A stretch of 64,000 nt of DNA from Malania oleifera (GCF_029873635.1 NC_080419.1:65618823-65682822); one strand, 5' to 3'; shown: positions 10,907-23,559, counted from the first letter of the stretch. Translations and numbers: made by a program. Notes: generated from the letters alone by a model not told the origin.

Positions 10907-12328
10907 ATGGTGGCGCCTGTTGGCCCTCTGGGGGGATCGTCCACCAGTGGGGCCTCCTTCGAAAGGTGGTTCTGGTCATTTGTCGTATGCCCATGTAGTA
11001 TCACGTTCTCATGATGTTAACATGTCGTCTTCCTCTTTCAAACTAGCCATGAGATATCCAGTGGATGTAGATGGAGATGTTGGTTTTATATTCTCTGAGG
11101 CTGAGATGAACAAAGTGGCAAAATATTTTCGGTTTGCATTGGTTTTGAAATTTTTGTGCTCTAGATCACCCATTGACGTTATCCGTTTGAATATCATAAA
11201 TTCGTGGGGCCTTTCAGAGATCCCTTTTGTTAGTTTCATGGATGATTTTCACGTACTGGTTCAGATGAAGAATGAATGAGATTTTCTTCATGGATGGTCT
11301 CGTGAAGGAAGGATTTTGGCTGGATTTCCATTTCGTCTTTTTCGATGGACAAAGGATTTCAACTTGAAGCAGGAACCATCCTTAGCCCCTCAATGGTTAT
11401 TTCTCCCTGGTCTTCCGATGCACATATACAGGCCTGATTGCTTACAAATTCTTGCCACGTTTCATCGATACTTGGGAACTGACAATGCTATGCTTAATCG
11501 AACTAGGGCTACAGGTGCGAGAATGTGCGTGGAGGTGGATTTATTGGCAGATCAGGTGGATGCTTTCCCGATTGTTGAGTCTGCAAATCAGAAAATTTGG
11601 CAGGAAGTGAGGTATGAAAAGCAAGGATTTTATTGTGAAAAATGTCATAGATGGGGGCATTCAAAGGTGGTATGCCGAGGGGGTGAAAGGAAATAGAAAA
11701 CTGGGGATAGAAGTAAGAATATGGAAAATGGTAGACAAGAAAATCGACAAGAAATTTGGTGTGTGATGAAATTGGATAAAGGGAAGGAAGTTCAGAGAGA
11801 ATTGATAGATCCATTGTTGAAGAACCTTTAGAGGGGGCTCAGGCTCAAGAGGGTGCAACGACATCACAAATTTTTCCAGTGGTTGAGACAGTTCCACAAA
11901 GTGCGATGGAAGAGGGGGAGTTTGTTCCTGAAGATCCGAGGCCTAAAGTGGAGAATTCGCAGTGGAATATAAATTAGTATGAGATTGTGCAAAGGGAGGA
12001 GATTGTTGAACCAGTCTTGGGTGCTCTTGACGCTAATATTCTGATAATGGAAGATGGTATAGTAGTGTGTGATCAATTGATGACCTCTAGTAGTATGGTT
12101 ACAGAAATTTTGGAACAAGAGTGTACTTTCATGGCCAGGTGTGTCCCACATAATTGTGAATCGGATAAGGAGGTGGAGACAAATACTTTAGACAAACTCC
12201 CATTGGAAAAAGGCTTTTGTTCGGATGATGACTTACATGTTCCGCTTGTTAAGTTGAAGGATATTAATGGACAAAGTGAGAAGAAGTCTCAATGGGTTAT
12301 TACCCGTCCAAATAAACTTGATTTATGA
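10907..12328 (+). pseudogene. LINE ORF1 (gag-like, broken)
   Basis: Nucleic-acid-binding protein of a plant L1-type LINE. The recognisable frame runs from about 10920, with a TGA at 11277-11279 inside the N-terminal DUF4283-like domain, and continues in frame through 'RLFRWTKDF' and 'PQWLFLPGLP' to a CCHC-type knuckle CEKCHRWGHSKVVC near 11631-11672, then stops at 11694-11696. A later C-terminal frame ends at 12328. An ATG at 10907 is in another frame, so the N-terminus is also shifted. The C-terminal frame ends with ATGA at 12325-12328, overlapping the ORF2 start by four bases. Several lesions make this a pseudogene. Confidence 0.75.
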
Positions 12329-14091
12329 TTAATACAATTCTAGTGTGGAATGTGCGGGGTAAAGGCACGTCAAAAAATTGTTTACAAAAGTTAATGAGGC
12401 AATTTTTGCCTTCTATTTTGGTTCTTTCAGAGCCATTTTCTGATGAAAGTTTGATGTCGCAATGGGCTGACTTTCTAAATTTTCTAAATTTTTGTGTGAA
12501 TGCTTCAGTGGGGGGTAAAATTTGGATGTTTTGGGAAGAGGAAGTGCACTTTTAGTTACAACATATGTCTGATCAAGTTATTTCGGGCATTTTTAGTTTT
12601 GTGGACCAGATTTTCTTGGCTTCATTTGTTTATGCTAAATGTCGTCAAATAGATTGTTGGGAACTTTGAAATGATTTGGAATTTGTTAAGAGGGATGATT
12701 TCCCTTGGTTAGTTGTGGGAGATTTTAAAATCATCCGTTCAGATTCGGAACATGTTGGTGGTCATATGAGGCCATTATCGGCTATGGAGGAATTTAATAC
12801 TTGCTTGGACAACTGTGGTCTTATGGATTTGGTTGGTACTGGTAGAAACATGTCTTGGTGTAATGGTCACAATGGTAATTCTTGGAGTTGGTCAAAATTG
12901 GATAGGGTGCTCTATAATTCAAATCTTCTCCAAGTTTTGCCAAATATTTATTTTGAGTATGGAAAAAGGAGGACTTCAGATCATAACCCATTGATTATTT
13001 GATTTCATAAAAATTTGCATCGGTATGGTCCTTCTCCATTCAGGTATCAAAATATGTGGTGCACACACCAGTTTTTTTTAAGTCTTGCATGGAGGAAGCC
13101 TGGAGGGAGGAGTCTTATGGCTCGGGTTTAGTTAGACTTGCTGGGAAATTGAAACATACGAAAGTTGCAATTTGAAATTGGAAAAAATAGGTTTTTGGAC
13201 ATGTACAGCAGAATATTAAAAAATTGGAGGAAAGTATGGAGGTTCTAGAGGCTCAGCTTCAGGAAAGATATTCGCCATAAATGGAGGAAGATTTTTTCCT
13301 TAGTAAACTCGAGTTGGAAGCATGGGAAAAGAGGGAGGAGATTCGTATTTCTTAGCTAGCCAAAAGGAAATGGTTAAAGGTGGGGGATAACAATACAAAG
13401 TTCTTTCATGCATTTGTGAATCAAAGGAGGAAGAAGTCTATGATTCATTCTTTGAAACTTCCGAATGGAGAAGTGTTGGATTCTATGGAGGCTGTCCATG
13501 AGGGTGTAGTTAGGTATTTTCAAACTTTATTAACAGGTGTAGGCCCCAGTCGAATAGCTAACCTTGTTGATATAATATCTCCTATGGTTTCTAAAGAGGA
13601 GAATATTGATCTTTGTCGTGAACCGTCTAAGGTGGAGGTAAGGGATGCTATTCTTTCTATCCCGAGAAATATTAGCCCAAGTCCGGATGGTTTTGGTTCA
13701 ACTTTTTTCCATGATTGCTAGGATATTGTAAAAGAAGAAGTGATCGATGCAGCTAGAGAATTTTTGGCTGGGTATCCTCTTCCTAGATTTTATTCTGCTT
13801 CTTACATTGTTCAAATCCCAAAAGTTCAGAATCCTCAGAGTTTTGACAAGTTTAGGCCTATTAGTCTTTGTAGTGTTATCTACAAAAAATTTTCAAAAAT
13901 TATTGTTGCAAGGATGACAGGTTTATTGTCTGCTTTGATTTCTCCAGAACAAGGAGCTTTCATTCCTAGTAGAAGTATATTTGAAAATATTACATTGGCT
14001 CAAAAATGGTTCATTCTCTGCATAAAAAATCTAATGGTGGAAATTTAATGATCAAAGTGGACATGGCTAAGGCATATGATAGGGTTGATTG
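12325..14091 (+). pseudogene. LINE ORF2: endonuclease and partial reverse transcriptase
   Basis: Non-LTR retrotransposon polyprotein. The APE-type endonuclease spans 12325-13002: LVWNVRG at the start, LVVGDF near 12710 and SDHNPLI at the end are its catalytic landmarks. A linker follows. The reverse transcriptase begins around 13800 with IPKV..FRPISLCSVIYK and reaches IKVDMAKAYDRVD, the first catalytic Asp block, at about 14050-14088. Stops occur near 12553, 12669 and 13000, with more between 13100 and 13380 and frame changes near 14040. The YADD box, C-terminal domain and poly-A tail are absent because the chromovirus LTR starts at 14092. Confidence 0.85.
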
Positions 14092-15700
14092 TGTAACATC
14101 CTCAAAATTTCTCCATTTTTTTTTAATAAATTACTCCAATACCTGCATGTAATGGGCATCCATATGCAGTGGAAAAACATAAATCACATAACCACATATA
14201 CATGTATTTACAATACCAGAATTCAGTATTTTCAACCATAGCTACACAATACATTTCTCTCTCCAGTGTCAACTACTCAAAAATTACAAAATCCTACACA
14301 AAACTTACCCTATAACTAGGGTGACCAAGTGATCTCTATCCGCGAGCCTGATCTGCTCGCCTAGCTAGCTCACCTGAAAAATGGTAAAGTAATGGGGTGA
14401 GTCGACGCTCAGTAAGTGGAAATATGCTATTACTAGTGTGTGGCGACCGAGTCATAAAATCATAATAATAGTATTTAAAGACTGCATAATCTGGAAATTC
14501 TGTACAATACATATATAATACCTTAAAACATTTGAATCATCTAAACTTTCTATCATTCATAGTGCTACCTCATACTATATACAATAAAAACTGTAAAACT
14601 GTATACATATACATAACTGTGTTCTTTCCCTGGGACTCTGTATGTCATGATTTGACCTCTCATGACAGGGTTGTGCGGCATGTAGGCGGGACTTAACCTG
14701 GTCGGTCCTCCAAGTAAGTCATCATACTCTACACTACCTCAGCCCGGCCAAACTGCATCCACTCCTAAGCACAGGACTTGCTTCTACCTCATCTAATCGG
14801 CCTTCTCTACCTAGTGTACTTGGGAGCTGCATCCTCTCCGAGCACGGTTAGATGGTACCTATACACTATCTGAGATATGTGGTTACACTTTATCTGTATA
14901 TAGCAACGATACCGTACTCTATAAACTATATCTGTCTGTAATATCTCCACAGGGATCTGATACTATATATAAGTACATATATATGCCTTTGTTGTTTTCA
15001 TTATGTTTCCAAAATAACCATAACGCTATAATTCTATATTGTAAAATCTGAGTAACTGTAGCATCTCGATGCTATAACTGTATAATCTGTCTTTATAAAC
15101 TGTGTGTTAAGGTATTCAGGAAAACATAGCATTCTGTAAAAACTATGATATACTGAACTAAATAAAATCTATATAAATCTGTTTGTTAATCATCTGTGAA
15201 TAGTATGTATATGCTATATAACATGATACGATGAAGTACCATATAAATTTTACATCAGCTAATATCTACTTAGGCCACACAATATTAAAACATTCGTTCT
15301 ATAGGAACTGCATACTAACTGGTATATATGTATTTATGAAAACTCTGTTAATATTCTTAAAATCCTAGCATAGCATATTTCCCTTACCTTAACTCTGCAA
15401 AGTCCTTATAAAATTCTAGCTTTATACCCGCAGGGTTCCTAGCTCAACATCCTGAAAACAATATCTCCCAAAACAAAATATTAGTATTTTCTTACCTACA
15501 ACATTTCTCATAACTACAAGGAAGGCATAATCTAAACGAAATACCTTACCCTAGATTTGGGATGAATTTCAAATCAACTTTCCCCACGATCTGCTCTGGC
15601 AAACTTGTAGAGAACTTCGCTAGGAGCGTCGTATTGGCCTTGGATCTTCAATCCAGTGAGAAATGGGGCCAAGATTGAAGAGAGAAGAGGAGGGAGTCGT

Positions 15701-15704
<4 letters not shown>

Positions 15705-15739
<35 letters not shown>
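15705..15739. repeat. (GA)n microsatellite
   Basis: About 17 GA units within the chromovirus LTR; the plus-strand LTR copy has a CT-rich block at the matching place. Confidence 0.95.
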
Positions 15740-15742
<3 letters not shown>

Positions 15743-15799
15743 GGTTTTGCACTGAAATTCGATAAAAAAAATCCAAGTTTCAACTATTTATAGGGCTAG

Positions 15800-15985
15800 A
15801 TTCATCGACGAGACACGTCACCTCGTCGACGAGTCCTTCAGTAATTTCGTCGATGAACTTCCTCCCTCGTCGACGAATTTTAGCCTGTTCCAAAACCCCT
15901 TCTCGGTATCTTCTCATTGACGAAACTTGTCTTTGTCAATGAGGTCCCCTTATGCCCTCGTCGACGAATTCCCTGTGTTCATTGA
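15800..15985. repeat. CGTCGACGAG motif island (Gypsy LTR)
   Basis: At least seven spaced variants of (T/C)TCGTCGACGA(G/A) and TCATTGACGA. These include the perfect 12-bp palindrome CTCGTCGACGAG at 15822-15833 and a near copy at 15866-15877. Similar islands are at 6655-6785 and 19968-20110. Confidence 0.85.
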
Positions 15986-16018
15986 CAAGGCCCTGTGTAA
16001 GAATCCTGGGTTGCTACA

Positions 16019-17903
16019 TTCTTCCCTCATAAAATTTCGTCCTCAAAATTTATAATTCGTATCTCCATCTATACACTCCATCATCCAGTAAAGAAAAAGG
16101 GTTTACTTATTTTATTACCTGCTCTCATTTATGGCGGAGGAATACCGTGGTTACATGGGTAGTTCTGGGAGCTTACAACTATAAAAGAAAATTCTCCCAA
16201 AACCAAAATGCTACCTATCCTATACTCTATATTACAGTTACACTGGACTCAACAAAGTAAAATTATCATCCTAGCATATACATCAATACTATAATTCATC
16301 GAACAAATGGGGATATTTTTGTTTGATTTACTCCTCGAGCTCCCAAGAAGCTTCCTCTATGGCATGATTCCTCCACAAAACTTTAACTAATTGTATTTCT
16401 TTAGTGTGTAAAGTCTAAACCTTTCTGTCCAAAATCTGTACTGGTACTTCTTCATATGCTAATGAATCTTTAAGCTCTATCTCTGCATAACTAATGATGT
16501 GGGATGGGTCTGGGACGTATTTCTTAACATGGCAATATGAAACACGTCATGAATTCAAGCCAAAGCTGGCGGCAAAGCTAGCCTGTAGGCAACTGACCCT
16601 ATTCTCTTAAGTATCTCAAAAGGACCAATATACCTACGGCTCAACTTACCCTTCTTTCCAAACCTCATAACTCCTTTCAAAGAAGCTATCTTCAAAAATA
16701 CTTGATCTCCCACATCAAACTCTAACTTCCGACGGCGAGTGTCTGCATAGCTTTTCTGCTGACTCTGTGTTGTACTGATTCTTTCTCTAATTAATCGGAC
16801 TTTGTCGGACGCCTGTTGTAATATCTCGAGACCCAAAGCTCGCCTTTCACCTACTTCATCCTATAAAATAGGAGAACGACATATCCTACCATATAATGCT
16901 TCGTATGGAGCCATGTTGATACTAGCATGGTAACTATTATTATAAGCAAATTCAACTAACGGCATAAGCTGAATCCAACTGGCTCCAAAATCAAGCACAC
17001 AAGCACGAAGCATATCCTCTGGTGTCTAAATCATCCTTTCAGTCTAACCATCTGTCTAGGGATGAAAAGTAGTGCTAAAAGCTAACTGCGTACCCATAGC
17101 CTCCTGAAAACTTTTCTAGAATCGTGAAGTAAATCGAGGATCTCGGTCGGAGACTATTGATACCCGCACACCATGGACGTGAACTATCTCCTAAACATAT
17201 ATCTCTACCAATCTATCCATGGAATAGTCGATTTTAATAGGGATGAAATGAGCGGTTTTCATCAGACGATCCACAACCACCCAAATCGCATTCAGTCGCT
17301 AGCGTACTAGTGGTAACCCTGTAACGAAGTCCATCAAAATGTGGTCCCATTTCCATTCTAGAATGAATAGTGGCTGCAACTGTCCTGCTGATCTCTCGTG
17401 CTCAACTTTAGCCTGCTGACACATCAAGCATTGTTGAACAAACTCGACTATCTCCCTCTTCATTCCACTCCACTAGAAATACTGTCGTAGGTCCCTATAC
17501 ATTTTAGTACTGCCAAGATGTACCGTGTATAGGGATCTGTGAGTTTCCTCCAGTATAGTTCTCCTGATTTCAATATCTGCAGGAACACATAGCCTAGTGC
17601 GGAATCGTAGAGCTCCAACATTTGATATGCTGAACTCCTCTCCCCGACCATCCCGCACTCTAGCTATCACCTCTGCCAACTCTGCATCATCGCCCTAAGC
17701 TACTTTAATTCTCTCGTATAGTGTAGGCTGAACCACTAGACTGGAAATAACTACCTGAGGACTTTTCTCTACCAATTCTTTATCGAGCCTCTCCAAATCT
17801 ATTAGAATTGAGTGCTGAATCTCCATAGCTGCCAGTACAGGTCCCCCTAATTTCTTGCTCAGAGCATCTGCCACTACATTTGCTTTTCCTGGGTGGTAAC
17901 TCC
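16019..17903 (-). pseudogene. Chromovirus pol 3' part: RNase H end, integrase, chromodomain
   Basis: Minus-strand Ty3/Gypsy pol tail. Reading from 17903 leftward: YHPGKAN at the RNase H/integrase border, the integrase zinc-binding region with ETHRSLYTVHLGSTKMYRDL (17473-17679), a degraded catalytic core, the GPF module with RRYIGPFEILKRIGSVAYRL (16555-16836), and a chromodomain-like end with VPVQILDRKV and LVKVLWRN (about 16310-16470). The chromodomain and the polypurine junction point to the Tekay clade. Many stops are present. Protease, reverse transcriptase and gag are missing because the element is truncated at about 17903, where Copia sequence starts. Confidence 0.85.
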
Positions 17904-19052
17904 CAGGTTTTGAAAACCATAAGTATCCAAATCATATTTATAGACTAACAAAAGCCTTGTATGGTTTGAAGCAAGCTCCTAGAGCTTGGTCTGAAAGGCT
18001 AAGCAGTTTTTTGCTAGAAAATAGATTTACTGGAGGTAAGATTGACACAACACTCTTCATAAAAACTAAAAACGAGAATATGCTCCTAGTTCAAGTATAC
18101 ATAGATGATATCATTTTTTGGAATAACAAGTGAAGACTTATGCAATGAGTTTGCAAGTACTATGCAAAGTGATTTTGCGATGAGCATGATGGGTGAACTA
18201 AATTTCTTCCTAGGACTTCAAATAAAACAAGAAAAATATGGAATTTTCATAAATCAATCAAAGTACATTAGAGATTTGCTCAAAAGGTTCAACATGGAAG
18301 ATGGAAAAATACTAGGGACACCTATGAGCTCCTCGTTGAAATTAGACAAAGACGAACAAGGTATTCCAGTAGATGTAAAGTTATATCGTGGAATGATTGG
18401 TAGCTTACTATATCAGGCTGCCAGCAGGCCTAATATAATGTTCAGTATATGCTTATGTGCAAGATTTTAGGCTGCACCTAAAGAGTCCCATCTACTAGCT
18501 ATTAAAAGAATACTTAGATACCTGATAGGAACCATTGAACTTGGATTATGGTATCCCAAGTATACCTCCTTTAAGATTGTAAGTTATTCGGATGCTGATT
18601 TTGTCGGAAGTAAAGTGGATAGAAAAAGCACAAGTGGAACATACCATTTCTTAGGAAATTCTTTAGTATCTTGGTTCTCAAAGAAGCAAAATTTAGTTGC
18701 ATTATCCATAGCAGAGGCTGAATACATAGCGACTGGAAGTTGTTGTGCTCCAACGTTATACATGAAGCAACAACTTATGGATTTTGGATTAAGCTATGAC
18801 ACAATTCCTATAATATATGATAATACAAGTGCAATAAACATCTCAAAGAATCCTATATCACATTCACGAACTAAACGCAAAGAAATTAGACATCACTTTC
18901 TTCGAGATCATGTGCAAAAAGGAGATGTGACACTTGACATTATATGTACAAATGAACAATGGGCAGACATATTCATGAAACCACTTGATGAGGATAGGTT
19001 TATCCAAATTATACGTGAATTAGGACTTATGCATAGTCATGAAGTTGCCTAG
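17904..19052 (+). pseudogene. Copia pol 3' part: RT and RNase H
   Basis: Sirevirus-like Ty1/Copia pol, 5'-truncated. It opens within the reverse transcriptase at PGFENHK, then [22 protein letters not shown] (the usual YVDD is YIDD), GELNFFLGLQIKQ and the RNase H block DRKSTSGTYHFLG..AEAEYIA, ending with a stop at 19050-19052 after RELGLMHSHEVA. A one-base insertion shifts the frame near 18118, and a TAG at 18468-18470 stands where related copies have Gln. It closely resembles the complete Copia at 46339-55989 and lies directly upstream of its own 3' LTR. Confidence 0.9.
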
Positions 19053-19595
19053 AATTACGTTAGAATACATAATTAAGGGAAGCAACTTACATTAAAATTG
19101 CCAGTGGTTCTACACTTTCATTTGTTTTGTCAAAACGTTACACATTTGGTATTAAACTTTGAATATTAATGGACTAATTTACTTCTCATGCCCGTGTCAA
19201 TTAAAATATTGTGTGTGCTCTATTGAATTAAATTGGTAGAGGGAGAAGTAAATTAAATTGCGTAGGGGGAGAAATTTATTTATTTTACATTGAGATATAA
19301 GTACGTCAGAATATGTCTATACATACCTTTTTGTTGATGTCAAAAGGGGGAGAAGTGTGTGTGCAAAAATAGTTATAGTAAGTATAAATTTGCGAAAGGG
19401 GGAGACGAATATAGTTGCAAACATATTGGTATCTAGTTTTGTGAGCTTTATTTTAGTGCCTATTCTATATTGTGTGTAAGCATACTTCATATTGTCAAAC
19501 TTTATATTGTGCATTAATTGAGGGGGAGCCTTGTTAGGCATAAACCATTTTCTAATTTTTTCTCGTGTATTTGTCATCATCAAAAAGGGGGAGAT
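19053..19595 (+). other. Copia 3' untranslated region with multiple polypurine tracts
   Basis: Non-coding region between RNase H and the 3' LTR. It holds five or six GGGGGAGA-type tracts, at about 19238-19248, 19264-19273, 19342-19354, 19394-19405, 19520-19528 and the terminal one at 19582-19595 abutting the LTR. Repeated polypurine tracts are a known hallmark of Sireviruses. Confidence 0.85.
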
Positions 19596-19967
19596 TGTTG
19601 ATTCTATGAGTTCAATCATATTTTGATAATGACAAATCACTTGGTATTTGATTTGTGCATTAGATTGTGAACAGGAATATTATTTAGCATGCATGAAAGG
19701 TGAATGAGTCATGGAAGCCACGAGGAGTAAAGCATATACACTTGGCACAACCCATGGAACTAAAAGCGAAGAAGGATGAAGGAACAAGCTTCTAGTTGAA
19801 GACTTTAATGGGAATTGGTATCTCGATTAGATGTATTTACATGTCATATGATATATTTTGAAGCTCAATTACATCTTAGACTGACCTTAGGACTCATGCA
19901 TCTCATGAAATATTTATTTGAAATAGTTCTAAGATGAAATGATTTTTCAAGGCAAATTATTAGAGGC

Positions 19968-20110
19968 CTCGTCGATGAACCCCTTGGTGTCATCGACGAA
20001 CATATGAAGTCCACTCGGCGATGAACACATTGTCTCGTCAACAAGAAAATACTGAGAGCACTAAAATTTCAGGCAGGGCTCTTGTAGACCAACTCATAGC
20101 CTCGTCGACA
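19968..20110. repeat. CGTCGACGAG motif island (Copia LTR)
   Basis: Spaced copies such as CCTCGTCGATGAA, CATCGACGAA, TCTCGTCAACAAG and CTCGTCGACAA, the same motif as in the chromovirus LTRs although this is a Copia LTR. Confidence 0.8.
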
Positions 20111-20440
20111 ATTGTCGGGAAGCTAAACATGGTTTTAGTGCGGACATAGATGAAAGATTGAGTTCTTAATAGATCTAATGGTCAGGATTCATCCTAGGGC
20201 CGAGAACACATATAAATATACTTTCTAAACCCTAGAGACACAAGGAGACATATGTTAAAGAGACTAAACTAGTGATCTTGTACCAAGTGAGCCTCCACAA
20301 AAAAAATTTTCCAATACTCTACTGCGTTCATACTCTTTGGGCAAATCAACTTAGTTTTTCAAAGGGATTTAAATCTACACATCTTGCAAGAGATCCTTGG
20401 TGATTGAGGTTTGATAACATAGTGATTGTTTGTGTTATAA

Positions 20441-20443
<3 letters not shown>

Positions 20444-20488
<45 letters not shown>
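20444..20488. repeat. (AT)n microsatellite
   Basis: About 22 AT units inside the Copia LTR; Tyr-Ile open frames across it on both strands are artefacts. Confidence 0.95.
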
Positions 20489-20489
<1 letters not shown>

Positions 20490-21554
20490 TTCTCTATCTT
20501 TCTTACTCATATATCTACTATTTTTTTTGACAAGCAAAATCTGTGGGTTATTACTTGATAAGTTTTATTTGAGAAAGGATTTTTTCTAAAAGGTTGAATG
20601 TTTGTGATATTCAAAGTTATACTTTCTTTTAAAGATTTGATATTTGGTTATTGCGAAAACTATTTGTTTGAAAATTCTCAGAGAGTCTAAATACATATTC
20701 TTGAGGAATATCTTTTAAATATAAAGTTTAAGTCTTTGAAATATTTAAAGTCATATTTTTATTCAAAGATTTAATCTTGAAAAATATTTGATAGCGAGAA
20801 CGTAGATCCATGTACTATTCTAGTTTATTTTAAAAGGATCTCGTTTTATATTCTTGCTTAAAGTATTCAAAAATCAAACCCTAAGTTCTCCAAAGCATTT
20901 ATTCGTAAAAAATATTTTTTGGGAGATATTGATTAAAGGGTAGATTTGTGAAGCATCTCATTCTTAATATAAAGATCATATTGGTACATGCACATTGAGC
21001 TTCAAGCATTCATCATATGATTATGTGTTAGGATTTATCTTGTACTCACTAGCTTTGTGTACAAGCATTTGAGTTTTTGCAGAAATTGTAATTCCATTTT
21101 GTATACACGGTTCGAATTGTGAACCAGAATTGAGGAGGAAGTTACGCCTCTTGTAAGCAGCAAGTTGTAAGGGAAGCTCCGTCCCAGTTAAAGGAGTGGA
21201 TTATTTAGTGGAATCCTTGAGTACTCAAGGCAAAGATGTAGACTGGGGTAGGCCGAACCTCGTAAAATCGATTTTGCATCTCTCTTATCCTTACCTCTAT
21301 TTATATTCTGTGTAATCATATTGTGTATGTGTTGATCAATTGGTGAATGATTGAATAATTGGGCAATATTGTATGCTTGATAAAGACACATATAAAATTA
21401 GTCATTGGGTTGATTAATTTAAATATGTGATTGAGGTAGTAATTAGTATCTTGGAGCTTTGTAATCGATTTTTTTCAAAATTATAACCTAAAGGATTTAT
21501 TTTTAAAAAAAAAAAACTCAATTCACCCCCCTCTTGGGATTACGCTGTAATTCA

Positions 21555-22269
21555 CAACCACAAAGAGTCAGGGACATGACACATGTTTCCCACATATGAA
21601 GACTCTTCAACCGTTTAATGCCTCAGATGTATTCATGCCTGGTTGTGAATAAGTTGATCTAGGGTGGTCTTAGTTGGATATGACGAGTAGGTGAGAAGAT
21701 GCTAAGGTGAAGGACCCGACACCTTACAAATAGGTTGGATCTTTTTCAAACTAGTCCATTCCATACATTTAGCGTTTAGTCCTTGAAATATATGGGATGT
21801 TTGATTGCGACACTCCTCCTCAGATATGATGAGTAAACCTATCCTTTTTGAGTGTTTTTGAGGGTCTACGAGTTAGACTGAGTCAAAATAACCATTCTAT
21901 AGGTGTCCACTGGTATCCTGGGTGTAACGAGTCATACACATTACACATACCTTGAGATTTCACCTGTTTATACACGAAATTTATATGACCGCATTAACTC
22001 TGAATTGTACCACTGGTTAACTTCATGTGAGTATATTGTTCTTAAATGCTATGTAATGATGAAACTTGCATGAGTGACGTGCTTCGAAGTTGTGTACATT
22101 GAATATGAATGAGCTTGTGTGAAATTCAGTTATATTCCTGTATGTCAAACAATATGGTTGTGTTGCATGGGCAATAAATTCATGTTTGCTAGAGTTGGTA
22201 ATCGTGGATATTGCCTTGAAATTCATTCACGTTATTTGCTAGAGACTAGCAAAACGTTAGTTGGGGGTG
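21555..22269 (+). mobile_element. Athila-like internal 3' tail, first copy
   Basis: Non-coding. It aligns by eye along its whole length with 24697-25410, for example ATAAGTTGATCTAGGGTGG and GACCGCATTAACTCTGAA. It ends in the polypurine-like TTAGTTGGGGGTG directly before LTR start TGATTACGC at 22270. It begins abruptly at the end of the Copia LTR, so its upstream part is missing. Confidence 0.7.
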
Positions 22270-23430
22270 TGATTACGCGCTTAAACTGCATAATTAGGCA
22301 TTTTAATTCATGCATTAGGGTTTATATTTTTAATTAAATGCCTATTTATAATATTTGGGTTTTATTGAGTAATTTACAAATTTTTGGAATTTTTTTATCG
22401 TAGGAAAATTTTCGGGAGCTAAAATCGGTACCAATTCATAATTTATGCATAATTTTCTCGTCCAAACTCCTATCTGGACAATTCAAAATCCTAGAGAAAT
22501 ATAAGAAGATTATCTACAACTTTTGTGTTTTGAACTTCAAGAGAAATAGGCTCCATGAGAGTCAAAACAGGGCTTGTTCGCTAAGAAATAAAAAGAAGAA
22601 GAAAGAAGGAAAATAAAAATAAAATAAATATATATATATATATTTGATGTGACCCGACCATGCATCTGGGTTAGATCTTTCTAGGCTCGCTAGGTAGGTC
22701 GTAGCCTCCCCCCTTCCTTCTATAAAATTCTTTTTTTTTTTCTTCACTCTACCAGCCTCCCTCTCGTTCTTCTTTTCTCCCCCTCTCCCTTCCCTCTCTC
22801 ACTCTCTCATTCATTCTCCCTTCTCCCCTTCTTCTCTCTCAACTCCCAGTCCCCCTTCTTCCTCTCCCCTATCTTTCTCCCCTTTTATTTTCTCTCCTTC
22901 TTTCTATTTCCTCTCCCTCTTCTCCATCTCTACTGAAACTCCCAGCCGAACTCCACTCCAATCACCGCTTCTGCCTTCTCTTCTTCTTCTTGTTCTTGTT
23001 CTTCTTTCTTTTTCTTTTTCCCCTCTATTACTGCATCTCCAAAAGACTCAAGACCTATATTACTGCCGTCAATAGAGCCACCTTTCGAGCCCTCTCTACT
23101 GAGGTCAACCCGAGGGTCTTTCCTAGCCATCCCAGTTGAGACCAGCTAACTAACCAAGTTGTCTGTTGTTGGAAGGCCAAGCCAAAATCCTCTGCTGCTG
23201 CTGCTACTATTTAGCCGAGACCTCTAGAGCCCTACTTTCTCACATGCTCCTACAACTTCAGCCACTCGAGTCCTCCAGAAGACCTGCTGTGTGTGTTACT
23301 CCTATGCCAAGAGTCTCCTCTATGTTCCTGCAACCACGGGCCAGCCATCCTCATTCTCTCTCACTTTTCTTTTCTTTTTTTTTCTTTTTCTTTAGTTTTT
23401 TTGTTCTTAACTATAAATAACTGAATGATT
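22270..23430 (+). mobile_element. Athila-like LTR, first copy
   Basis: Starts TGATTACGCGCTTAAACTGC then ATAATTAGGC, matching the solo LTR start (minus strand from 9480) and the LTR at 25411. The middle is very CT-rich (22730-23130 and 23350-23400). Its 3' end could not be fixed; about 23430 is an estimate from loss of similarity. No primer-binding site was recognised after it. Confidence 0.6.
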
Positions 23431-23559
23431 GCTATGTTTTGTTAGTAGAATTTTAATTAAAGGTTCAATGTTTAATTCTTGTTTGATTATTATCATTTAA
23501 ATCAAGTAATCTCCCTATAGGTTAGTTTACGTAAAGGCATGTCATTTACCTGTTGAAAT

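Larger units (their letters stand above)
14092..16018 (-). mobile_element. Chromovirus 3' LTR, minus strand
   Basis: On the minus strand it starts TGTAGCAACCC at 16018 and ends GGATGTTACA at 14092, giving 1927 bp with TG..CA ends. Just outside the start, 16019-16050 reads on the minus strand as GAGGACGAAATTTTATGAGG then GAAGAA, the conserved 3' end of Tekay/Del-type chromovirus pol plus polypurine tract. This fixes it as the 3' LTR. It holds a CGTCGACGAG island at 15800-15985 and a GA microsatellite. It interrupts the LINE at 14091. Confidence 0.85.
19596..21554 (+). mobile_element. Sirevirus-like Copia 3' LTR
   Basis: Starts TGTTGATTCTATGAG directly after the polypurine tract and runs about 1.96 kb to CCCCCTCTTGGGATTACGCTG then TTCACAA. 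It matches the LTRs at 46339-48274 and 53719-55989 from end to end. It contains a CGTCGACGAG-type island (19968-20110) and an AT microsatellite. The right terminus is worn (TTCACAA instead of TTCAACA), so the border is good to a few bases. Confidence 0.85.

Noticed and set aside
20404..20589. Small membrane protein with Ile-Tyr repeat
   Set aside because: Translation of the (AT)n microsatellite inside a Copia LTR.
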